Shown: piece by piece, positions 1-6,308 of the stretch | Numbering within the stretch: the first letter of the stretch is position 1 | Layout: each line of letters opens with the position of its first letter | Assembly (NCBI GenBank): GCA_039927975.1 | Contig: JBDSTZ010000067.1 | Span: 1 to 13,995 of the forward strand | DNA from: JBDSTZ01 sp039927975 | GTDB lineage: Bacteria > Pseudomonadota > Gammaproteobacteria > Burkholderiales > Burkholderiaceae_D | Reading direction: 5' to 3' | DNA: 13,995 nucleotides | Notes under the pieces: model-generated | Database searches by the model: none | What the model saw: only the letters and a program-made list of their open reading frames with translations | What the model was told of the DNA's origin: nothing | Position numbers and translations under genes: made by a program

Positions 1-848
1 CACATGATGTAGGAGAGGATCGCGCCCGACGAACCCACCAGCGAACCGGCGATGATCAGCATCGAGTTATTCAGCGAAAAACCAATGCCGGCCGCCGCCC
101 AGCCCGAGTAGCTGTTGAGCATCGACACCACAACCGGCATGTCGGCGCCGCCGATCGGGATGATGATCAGCACACCGAGCACGAAGGACAGCGCGGCCAT
201 GATGACGAACGGCGTCCAGGCCGGCGCCAGGCCGCTGTCGAAGCAGAACACCAGTCCCAGCGCGATGATGGCAATCGCGATGACGAGGTTCAGGATGTGC
301 TGGCCGGCGAAGCTGACCGGCGCGCCCTGGAACAGGCGGAACTTGTATTTGCCCGACAGTTTGCCGAAGGCGATCACCGAACCGGAGAAAGTCACCGCGC
401 CCACAAACGTGCCGATGAACAGTTCGAGCCGGTTACCGAACGGCAGCGGCGTGTCGCGCGTGGCGATGTTGAAGGCCCACGGCTCGGACACCGCCGCCAC
501 TGCGATGCATACCGCCGCGAGACCGATCAGCGAGTGCATCGCCGCCACCAGTTCGGGCATCTTGGTCATCTCGACCTTCTTGGCGGCGAAGGCGCCGATG
601 CCGCCGCCGACGATCACGCCCAGCGCCACCAGGCCGAAGCCGATGCCGCCGGTCGCCATCTGCGACTTGAGCTTGAGGATCAGCGCCAGTGTGGTCACCG
701 CCGCAATCGCCATGCCGCACATGCCGAAGGCGTTGCCGGTGCGCGCGGTCGACGGCGAGGACAAGCCCTTGAGCGCCTGGATGAAGCAGACCGACGCCAC
801 CAGGTAAAGCAAGGTGACCAGGTTCATGCTGATGAAGTCGAAATTCAT
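1..848 (-). CDS. pntB: NAD(P) transhydrogenase subunit beta, PntB (3' end cut by window edge)
   Basis: Beta subunit of the proton-translocating transhydrogenase, an inner-membrane enzyme that moves hydride from NADH to NADP+ at the expense of the proton gradient. The product begins MNFDFISMNLVTLLYLVASV and is a run of hydrophobic helices separated by short polar turns, as expected for membrane domain dII. Motifs typical of PntB are visible: a Gly-rich GVIVGGGIGAFAAKKVEMT, then MPELVAAMHSLIGLAAV, FIGTFVGAVTFSGSVIAFGKL, and IGGADMPVVVSMLNSYSGWAAAG. About 282 codons are present. The family is about 460-480 residues, so the C-terminal NADP(H)-binding domain dIII lies beyond the left edge. The ATG overlaps the pntAB stop (ATGA, 845-848) and is preceded by a GGGAG ribosome site inside pntAB, which suggests translational coupling. 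Identification is firm; only truncation limits it. Confidence 0.96.
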   Translation of the reverse strand, partial: MNFDFISMNLVTLLYLVASVCFIQALKGLSSPSTARTGNAFGMCGMAIAAVTTLALILKLKSQMATGGIGFGLVALGVIVGGGIGAFAAKKVEMTKMPELVAAMHSLIGLAAVCIAVAAVSEPWAFNIATRDTPLPFGNRLELFIGTFVGAVTFSGSVIAFGKLSGKYKFRLFQGAPVSFAGQHILNLVIAIAIIALGLVFCFDSGLAPAWTPFVIMAALSFVLGVLIIIPIGGADMPVVVSMLNSYSGWAAAGIGFSLNNSMLIIAGSLVGSSGAILSYIM

Positions 849-1165
849 GCTTGGTCTCCCTTCTTGACGGCCGCCTTCGGTTCTTTTTTCTTGAACATTT
901 CAAGCATGCGCTGGGTGACCAGGAAGCCGCCGAACACATTCACCGCCGCCAGCGCGACCGCCAGCGTGCCGGCCACCTGGCCAACCATGCCTTCGGTGAG
1001 GCCGGTGGCCAGCATGGCGCCGACGATGATGATGGCCGAGATGGCGTTGGTGACCGCCATCAGCGGGGTGTGCAGGGCCGGTGTGACGGTCCAGACCACG
1101 TGGTAGCCGACGTAGATGGCCAGCACGAAGATGATGAGATTGATGATGGTGTGGCTGATTTCCAT
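845..1165 (-). CDS. pntAB: NAD(P) transhydrogenase subunit alpha part 2, PntAB (membrane segment)
   Basis: Small 106-residue membrane part of the transhydrogenase alpha subunit, present as a separate gene in organisms with the three-gene pnt layout (Rhodospirillum type) and fused to PntAA in E. coli. It starts MEISHTIINLIIFVLAIYVG and has about three hydrophobic helices (residues ~8-27, ~38-58 and ~65-88), including VTPALHTPLMAVTNAISAII, a stretch typical of this family. It ends in a Lys-rich cytoplasmic tail. Its helices join those of PntB to form the proton channel. The start lies 16 nt after the pntAA stop and has a GGGAG ribosome site; the stop overlaps the pntB start by ATGA. It is therefore the middle gene of a three-gene operon. 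Confidence 0.96.
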   Translation of the reverse strand: MEISHTIINLIIFVLAIYVGYHVVWTVTPALHTPLMAVTNAISAIIIVGAMLATGLTEGMVGQVAGTLAVALAAVNVFGGFLVTQRMLEMFKKKEPKAAVKKGDQA

Positions 1166-1181
1166 GGTGTCTCCCGTTGGC

Positions 1182-2294
1182 TTATTTGCGTAGCACTTCG
1201 CCGCCGGCGCAGACCAGCGAAGCTTTCAGAATTTCATCTTCGCGGTCGATCACGAGTTGGTCGTCCTTGTCGACGATCAGCTTGAGGAAGTCGAGTACAT
1301 TGCGCGCGTACAGGGCCGAGGCGTCGGCCGCCACCAGCGTGGCCAGGTCCGGTTCGCCGACGATGAAGACGCCATGCTTGACGACCGTCTTGTTCAATTC
1401 CGACAGCGGGCAGTTGCCGCCCTGCGCGACGGCCAGGTCGACGATCACCGAGCCGGGCTTCATGGCCTTGACAGTCTCCTCGGAGATCAGCACAGGAGCC
1501 GGACGGCCCGGAATCAGGGCGGTGGTGATGATGATGTCGGCCAGCTTGGCACGCTCGTGAACCAGCTCGGCCTGGCGGCGCATCCAATCGGCCGGCATGG
1601 CGCGCGCGTAGCCGCCGGCGCCCTTGGCGATTTCCTTTTCTTCATCCGTCAGGTAGGGCACGTCGAGGAACTTGGCGCCGAGCGACTCGACCTGCTCCTT
1701 GACGGGCGGGCGCACGTCGGACGCTTCGATCACCGCGCCGAGGCGCTTGGCGGTGGCGATCGCCTGCAGGCCGGCCACGCCGACGCCCATGATCAGCACG
1801 CGGGCGGCCTTGACGGTGCCGGCCGCCGTCATCAGCATCGGCATGAAGCGCTGGTAGGTATTGGCCGCCACCATCACCGCCTTGTAGCCGGCGATATTCG
1901 CTTGCGAGGACAGCACGTCCATCGATTGGGCGCGGGTGATGCGCGGCACCGCTTCGAGGGCGAAGGCTTGCAGGCCGGCTTGCGCCATGACGGCGATATT
2001 GTCGGCGTCAAAAGGATTGAGCATGCCGATGAGGACAGCGCCCGGCTTCATCAGGTCGCGCTCCCCGGCGTTCGGCGCGCGCACCTTGAGCACCACCTCG
2101 GCGCCAAACGCCTCGGCGGCGCTGCCGATGGTGGCGCCGGCGGCGACATAGGCCTCGTCGATGATGGAGGCCGACACCCCCGCGCCCGACTGGACGACGA
2201 TCTGGTGTTTGGAGGCCAGCTTCTTGACGGTTTCGGGGGTTGCCGCAACGCGCGTTTCGCCCGGCCTGGATTCGGCCGGTATGCCAATTCTCAT
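1182..2294 (-). CDS. pntAA: NAD(P) transhydrogenase subunit alpha part 1, PntAA (NAD(H)-binding)
   Basis: Soluble NAD(H)-binding domain dI of transhydrogenase, 370 residues, homologous to alanine dehydrogenase. The start MRIGIPAESRPGETRVAATP is the classical N-terminus. The nucleotide-binding fold shows GVGVAGLQAIATAKRLGAVI followed by EASDVRP. Further family motifs are YLTDEEKEIAKGAGGYARAM (the mobile-loop region), IITTALIPGRPAPVLI, and VDLAVAQGGNCPL. I chose the ATG at 2294 rather than the in-frame ATG at 2306: the GGAGG complement at 2300-2304 sits five bases upstream of the 2294 ATG, an ideal ribosome-site position, and it overlaps the 2306 ATG itself. The gene leads the pntAA-pntAB-pntB operon, which supplies NADPH for biosynthesis and redox defence. 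One small deviation is GVGVAG where GAGVAG is more usual; the Gly pattern is intact. Confidence 0.96.
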   Translation of the reverse strand: MRIGIPAESRPGETRVAATPETVKKLASKHQIVVQSGAGVSASIIDEAYVAAGATIGSAAEAFGAEVVLKVRAPNAGERDLMKPGAVLIGMLNPFDADNIAVMAQAGLQAFALEAVPRITRAQSMDVLSSQANIAGYKAVMVAANTYQRFMPMLMTAAGTVKAARVLIMGVGVAGLQAIATAKRLGAVIEASDVRPPVKEQVESLGAKFLDVPYLTDEEKEIAKGAGGYARAMPADWMRRQAELVHERAKLADIIITTALIPGRPAPVLISEETVKAMKPGSVIVDLAVAQGGNCPLSELNKTVVKHGVFIVGEPDLATLVAADASALYARNVLDFLKLIVDKDDQLVIDREDEILKASLVCAGGEVLRK

Positions 2295-2325
2295 GAATGC
2301 CTCCATAAATTGATAATCTGTCCAG

Positions 2326-2353
2326 ATATTACACGCAAACCGCGGCGCCAGAA
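2326..2353 (-). promoter_or_regulatory. Candidate sigma-70 promoter of the pnt operon
   Basis: Reading the minus strand there is a TAATAT -10-like hexamer (2331-2326) and a TTCTGG -35-like hexamer (2353-2348), separated by 16 bases. The predicted transcription start would fall about 24 bases upstream of the chosen pntAA ATG, leaving room for the GGAGG ribosome site. The -10 is good and the -35 is poor, so this is a plausible guess by eye only. Confidence 0.35.
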
Positions 2354-2511
2354 GCGCACCCTCCTGTTATTCGACCAACAAGGAACCAGCCTACGCCGAC
2401 GATTCGTCGCGCACGCCACACACGGGACGGTTTTCTGCCCTGCCTCAACCCGGATCGGGTATTTTTAAACCGCCAATCGGTATGACACGAGCATGACGCA
2501 CTGCACCAAGG

Positions 2512-2517
2512 TAGAAT
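2512..2517 (+). promoter_or_regulatory. Candidate -10 element for nudJ-mnmA
   Basis: TAGAAT lies 25 bases before the nudJ ATG, in the 247-base divergent gap between pntAA and nudJ. No convincing -35 hexamer is seen at 16-18 bases upstream. The rest of the gap shows no clear operator, repeat or additional reading frame. Weak evidence. Confidence 0.25.
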
Positions 2518-2541
2518 GTCCGCTCATTTTGAAAGGCGAGC

Positions 2542-3045
2542 ATGCCCATTACCTGGAAACCGTCCGTGACCGTCGCCGCCATCATCGAGCGCGATGGGCG
2601 CTTTTTGCTGATCGAGGAAGAGACCAGCGAAGGCGTCAAGCTCAATCAGCCGGCCGGCCACCTCGACCCGCTCGAATCGCTCGAGCAGGCGGTGGTGCGC
2701 GAAGTGATGGAAGAGACGGCGCATGACTTCACCCCCACCGCGCTGGTCGGCATGTACATGTCGCGCTACTGCTCGCGCACGCGCGGCACCGACGTGACCT
2801 ACCTGCGCTTCACCTTTTGCGGCGAGCCTGGCCAGGCCTACGACCGCCCGCTCGACCACGGCATCCTGCGAACGCTGTGGATGACGCGCGACGAGATGGC
2901 GGCCTGCCAGGAACGCCACCGCAGCCCACTCATGCTGCAATGCGTGGACGACTACCTGGCCGGCAAGCGCGCGCCGCTCGACCTTCTGCATACCCACGGC
3001 TCGGTGTTCGAGGGCGGGCTGACTTTGAAGACGGACGTGACGTGA
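2542..3045 (+). CDS. nudJ: Nudix hydrolase, NudJ-like phosphatase
   Basis: A 167-residue Nudix hydrolase. Family members cleave nucleoside or pyrophosphate-linked substrates; E. coli NudJ acts on nucleoside di- and triphosphates and on hydroxymethylpyrimidine pyrophosphate. The Nudix box runs from G39 to H61: G39-x5-E45-x7-R53-E54-V-x-E57-E58-T-A60. The catalytic glutamates and Arg are kept, but the usual Gly near the end of the box is Ala60. The N-terminal WKPSVTVAAIIERDGRFLLI and NQPAGHLDPLESLEQA closely match the NudJ pattern rather than MutT or RppH. An AAAGGCGAG ribosome site (2533-2541) precedes the ATG. Its stop overlaps the mnmA GTG start (GTGA at 3042-3045), and nudJ-mnmA adjacency is also found in E. 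coli, which supports the assignment. The exact substrate cannot be read from sequence. Confidence 0.88.
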   Translation: MPITWKPSVTVAAIIERDGRFLLIEEETSEGVKLNQPAGHLDPLESLEQAVVREVMEETAHDFTPTALVGMYMSRYCSRTRGTDVTYLRFTFCGEPGQAYDRPLDHGILRTLWMTRDEMAACQERHRSPLMLQCVDDYLAGKRAPLDLLHTHGSVFEGGLTLKTDVT

Positions 3046-4154
3046 GTACTGGAAGTAAAAAGCGTGTCGTGATCGGCATGTCGGGCGGGGTCGACTCCTC
3101 GGTCGCCGCGTGGATGCTCAAGGAACAGGATTACGAAGTGATCGGCCTGTTCATGAAGAACTGGGAAGACGACGACGATTCCGAATACTGCTCGACGCGC
3201 CAGGACTGGCTCGACGCGGCCAGCGTGGCCGACGTGGTGGGAGTCGACATCGAGGCGGTCAATTTCGCCGCCGAATACAAGGACCGCGTGTTCGCCGATT
3301 TCCTGCGCGAATACCAGGCCGGCCGCACCCCGAACCCGGACGTGCTGTGCAACGCCGAGATCAAGTTCAAGGCCTTCCTCGACCATGCGATGGCGCTCGG
3401 CGCCGACCTGATCGCCACCGGCCACTACGCGCGGGTGCGCCAGAACGGCGACGCCTTCGAGCTGCTCAAGGCGGTCGACGCCAGCAAGGACCAGAGCTAC
3501 TTCCTGCACCGGCTGAACCAGGCGCAGTTGTCGAAAACCCTGTTCCCATTGGGCGAAATCCCCAAGACCGAGGTGCGCAAGCTGGCCGAGAAACTGGCCC
3601 TGCCGAACGCCCAGAAGAAGGACTCGACCGGCATCTGCTTCATCGGCGAGCGGCCGTTCCGCGACTTTTTGAACCGCTACCTGTCGTACAAGCCGGGACC
3701 GATCAAGACCGACGACGGCAAGACGGTCGGCGAGCACGTCGGCCTGTCGTTCTACACGCTGGGCCAGCGCAAGGGCATCGGCATCGGCGGGCTGAAATCG
3801 TACAAGAAGCCGGACGGGTCGAGCGACGCCTGGTACGTGGCGCGCAAGGATATCGCCAACAACACGCTGTACGTGGTGCAGGGCCACGACCATCCGTGGC
3901 TGCTGTCGGCCGCGCTGTCGGCCGACCAGGCCAGCTGGATCGCCGGCACGCCGCCGCAGGCGCGCGCGCTGTCGGCCAAGACGCGCTACCGCCAGGCCGA
4001 CGTCGCCTGCGACGTGGCGCCGGACGGCGCCGGCGAGTTCGCGCTGCGCTTCACCGACCCGCAATGGGCGGTCACGCCGGGCCAGTCGGCGGTGCTGTAC
4101 GACGGCGACGTTTGCCTGGGCGGCGGCATTATCGCCGGTTCGACCGCGTTGTAG
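3042..4154 (+). CDS. mnmA: tRNA-specific 2-thiouridylase MnmA
   Basis: ATP-dependent enzyme that puts sulfur on C2 of U34 in tRNA-Lys, -Glu and -Gln, taking persulfide sulfur from the IscS/Tus relay; cytoplasmic. The 370-residue length is normal. The PP-loop GMSGGVDSS is at residues 12-20, the catalytic cysteines are C103 (PDVLCNAEIKF) and C199 (DSTGICFIGER), and the Asp-rich MKNWEDDDDSEYCS follows the PP-loop region. The tRNA-binding and C-terminal beta-barrel regions are present (SFYTLGQRKGIGIGG; WAVTPGQSAVLY; CLGGGII at the end). I chose the GTG at 3042 because it gives the family N-terminus about six residues ahead of KRVVIGMSGG and overlaps the nudJ stop as GTGA; the longer in-frame upstream extension is nudJ read out of frame. 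No strong ribosome site is visible, so translation probably depends on coupling to nudJ. Confidence 0.97.
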   Translation: MSTGSKKRVVIGMSGGVDSSVAAWMLKEQDYEVIGLFMKNWEDDDDSEYCSTRQDWLDAASVADVVGVDIEAVNFAAEYKDRVFADFLREYQAGRTPNPDVLCNAEIKFKAFLDHAMALGADLIATGHYARVRQNGDAFELLKAVDASKDQSYFLHRLNQAQLSKTLFPLGEIPKTEVRKLAEKLALPNAQKKDSTGICFIGERPFRDFLNRYLSYKPGPIKTDDGKTVGEHVGLSFYTLGQRKGIGIGGLKSYKKPDGSSDAWYVARKDIANNTLYVVQGHDHPWLLSAALSADQASWIAGTPPQARALSAKTRYRQADVACDVAPDGAGEFALRFTDPQWAVTPGQSAVLYDGDVCLGGGIIAGSTAL

Positions 4155-4460
4155 AACCGCCCCTGTCAGATCGAAGGGCTTGAGGCGTAAACACAATACT
4201 GGAAGCCGCAACGGCGCTTATGAAAAGTGCCATGGCGGTGGCGGAAAACGCAAGGCCGGTCATGAAAATCGCCGGCCGGCGCGCCAGCGGTAAACGTGCA
4301 TTGCGTCCCGTCCGCCCTATGAAACCCGGTACAAAAAGATAGTCAGCAAACCTGCGCCAAGCCGTCGCGCGGCGCGGAAAACGGCGCGGCGGACACGCGC
4401 TGCGCAACCTGGTTTCCGCCCTATGATGGATCTCCACAAAAACCACATGGAGACTTCAGA
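4155..4460. other. Intergenic gap between mnmA and the pectate lyase gene
   Basis: 306 bases without a supported gene. It holds an 11-base direct repeat, CCGCCCTATGA, at 4312-4322 and 4416-4426; the second copy ends 34 bases before the lyase ATG. There is a GC-rich inverted repeat, CCGTCGCG (4362-4369) with CGCGGCGG (4385-4392), including one T-G pair, and a 10-base palindrome GCCGGCCGGC at 4271-4280. No T-tract terminator follows mnmA and no convincing -35/-10 pair is seen. A 44-codon minus-strand frame (4129-4263) with a hydrophobic start is discussed among the rejected items. Confidence 0.5.
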
Positions 4461-6007
4461 ATGCGCTTGCCTTTATGCTGTCTTGCGATGCTCTTGCTCG
4501 CTCCCCTGCACGCCGGCGCCGCCAACTGTTCGGCGGCACCCATCAACGGCGAGCTCTATAGCATCGCCAATCAAACCAGTGCCAAGGTCCTCGATATCAC
4601 GGGCGGTTCGACCCAGGCCGGCGCCGCCGTCCAGCAATGGGGATATGGCACCAGCGCCAACCAGAAGTTCTACGTGCGCGACGCCGGCAATGGCGCATGG
4701 ACATCAACCCGAGCCAAAGCAGCCTCGCGCTGGCGGTGTTGAACGGCGCGCTGACCGACGGCGCGGCGATCGTCCAGGCCAGCGCCAGCACCGCCACCAG
4801 CCAGCGCTGGCTGCTGAAAAAGTCGACCAGCGGCGCCTACAACATCGTCTCGGTGGCCTCCGGCAAATCGCTCACCTTCGCCGACAGCAATAGCGGCACC
4901 CAGGCTACCCAGTCGAGCGACACCGCCAGCGGCCTGCAGCGCTGGTTCCTCAATCCGGTCTCGGGCCAATGCGGCGGCGCGGTTGCGCACGGCTTCGCCA
5001 ACCAGTCCGGCGCCGACGGTCTGGCCACCACCACCGGCGGTGGCAGCGCCGCGCCGGTGACGGTGACGTCGTGCAGCGCACTGACAACGGCCCTGCAATC
5101 GACGGCTGCGGCGGTGGTGCAGATCCCCGCCAACACCACCATCGACTGCCACACCGCGCCGCGCACCGCGATGGCGTGCGCCGTGGCCTGCGGCAGTAAC
5201 GACCCCGCCAAGACTTACTACCGGATGCCGGCCGGGCAGACCTGCACCTCGCTCGGCTCGAGCACCGACGCCCTGTTCGCCCGCTCGGTCAACGACACCC
5301 GCATCCTGGTCGGCTCCAACAAGACCCTGATCGGCCTCGATACCAATGCCAAGGTGCTCGGCGCGACGCTGGAACTCGGTGCGGCCAAGAACGTCATCAT
5401 CCGCAATCTGACGATCGAGGACATCAATCCTGGTCTGGTGGAAGCGGGCGACGGCATCGGCATGAACGGCGCCAGCCATATCTGGATCGATCATGTGACC
5501 TTCAATCTGATCAGCGACGGCCACGTCGATATGTATAACAGCAAGAACGTGACCCTGAGCTGGAATAACTTCAAGGGCCAGAACCCGGCGGTGTGCGGCG
5601 GCCAGCACTATTACACCAACCTGGTGGAAAATTCGGTGGTCACGTTCGATCACAATTACTGGCAAAAGACGGCAGGGCGCAATCCGAAGCTGGACGGCGC
5701 GGCCACGCGCGCGCATATCTACAATAATTATTGGCTCGACCTCACCTACTTCGCGATCAACGCCAACAGCAGCGCGCAAGCCAAAGTGGAGGGCGACTAT
5801 TTCGCGAACACGGCCAAGCCGCACTGGAACGTCAGTGGCCTGATCGATGCGAATATTTCCTCGAACCGCTACACCGGCGTGTCGGCGACGGACACTTACA
5901 AGAACACCGGCAGCACGGTGTTCGGCGACGTCACGCTGTATCCGTACACGCTCGACGCGGTCGATAATCTGCCGGGTGTGCTTGGCAATAGCGCCGGGGC
6001 GCGCTGA
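4461..6007 (+). pseudogene. Secreted pectate lyase (PL1) with N-terminal ricin-type beta-trefoil, frameshifted
   Basis: Two reading frames together encode one secreted polysaccharide lyase of about 515 residues. The first (4461-4742) opens with a signal peptide, MRLPLCCLAMLLLAPLHAGA with probable cleavage after AGA, and enters a ricin-type beta-trefoil with a QQW motif. The second frame continues it with two QRW motifs, then the lyase. The switch lies at 4700-4703: after GNGAW (TGG ends at 4700) only AC remains before ATC AAC, so one base is missing. PL1 hallmarks are WIDHVTF (~342-348 in the repaired protein), DGHVDMYNSKNVTLSWNNF, and GRNPKL with the presumed catalytic Arg (~407), followed by an HIYNNYW stretch. 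Several Cys before the catalytic domain fit an exported protein. It should cleave polygalacturonate by beta-elimination outside the cell, and the trefoil probably binds sugar. GGAGA (4449-4453) is the ribosome site. If the shift is real, the first frame makes only a 93-residue fragment; it could equally be a sequencing error. Confidence 0.85.
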
Positions 6008-6030
6008 GTTTGAAGTAGCAAAAGCTTGTT

Positions 6031-6104
6031 CGGGCGGGGTCTGAACCGGGACATCAGGGCGTTGCCAGCAATGCCCTGATGCAGTCGACGTCGGACTTCG
6101 CCCG
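6031..6104 (+). repeat. Nested 74-nt stem-loop downstream of the pectate lyase
   Basis: The outer stem pairs 6031-6044 (CGGGCGGGGTCTGA) with 6091-6104 (TCGGACTTCGCCCG): 14 pairs, three of them G-U. Inside, after an asymmetric internal loop, 6052-6060 (CATCAGGGC) pairs perfectly with 6073-6081 (GCCCTGATG), and the stem continues through a G-U pair and TTGC/GCAA to the tip. All four wobble pairs are G-U only when the plus strand is transcribed; they would be A-C mismatches in a minus transcript. It begins 24 bases after the lyase stop. There is no T-run afterwards, so it is not a standard intrinsic terminator. It could be a 3'-end stabiliser, part of the leader of the next gene, or a REP-like repeat. 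Confidence 0.6.
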
Positions 6105-6150
6105 TGGAAAATGCCCGACGTAATTCCATCCGTATTTTCGCCCGCTTATC

Positions 6151-6168
6151 GCGGCGACCTGTCGCCGC
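6151..6168. repeat. Short perfect inverted repeat
   Basis: GCGGCGAC (6151-6158) and GTCGCCGC (6161-6168) are exact reverse complements separated by CT. As RNA this would be a 7-bp stem closing a 4-base loop. It lies between the nested stem-loop and the 6194-6242 stem, upstream of the unrecognised gene. In GC-rich DNA a hairpin of this size can arise by chance. Confidence 0.45.
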
Positions 6169-6193
6169 ATTGCGCGCACGTTGGCAAAAACGC

Positions 6194-6242
6194 TGACCTT
6201 GCGCGGAGTCGAACGCCGGCCCCGCGTTCCGCGCTACGGTCA
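6194..6242. repeat. Two-part inverted repeat upstream of the unrecognised gene
   Basis: TGACC (6194-6198) pairs with GGTCA (6238-6242), and GCGCGGA (6201-6207) pairs with TCCGCGC (6228-6234). The stems are separated by a TT/TAC internal loop and enclose a 20-base loop. All 12 pairs are Watson-Crick, so the strand is undetermined. The loop contains a GTCGAAC string that superficially resembles a tRNA T-loop region, but the flanks do not form a T-stem. Confidence 0.45.
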
Positions 6243-6308
6243 CTAGTGCCGAGTCTGTTCGATGTATCCGCGACCCGCGGCGGTCGACTTGATACTGAGG
6301 ATCAAATC

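Noticed and set aside
4129..4263. A 44-codon minus-strand frame starting MTGLAFSATAMALFISAVAA, resembling a small membrane protein
   Set aside because: No ribosome site precedes it, its 3' end overlaps the mnmA stop region, and the second half is low-complexity Arg/Ser. GC-rich antisense DNA gives such frames often. A conserved homologue would be needed to revive it.
4637..4699. In-frame ATG at 4637 as the true start of the pectate lyase
   Set aside because: The residues from 4637 to about 4700 are the out-of-frame shadow of the beta-trefoil segment read in the first frame. The signal peptide and ribosome site belong to 4461.
6194..6242. Possible tRNA relic: the minus strand contains GTTCGACTCC, like a T-loop with its 3' side
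   Set aside because: The flanking bases do not form a five-pair T-stem, no anticodon arm or acceptor stem is found, and there is no CCA. The stems that do form here are different ones.
6111..6308. 66-residue N-terminal extension of the unrecognised protein from an ATG at 6111
   Set aside because: No good ribosome site, composition unlike the rest of the protein, and the stretch coincides with strong inverted repeats. The ATG at 6309 has a properly placed GAGG.
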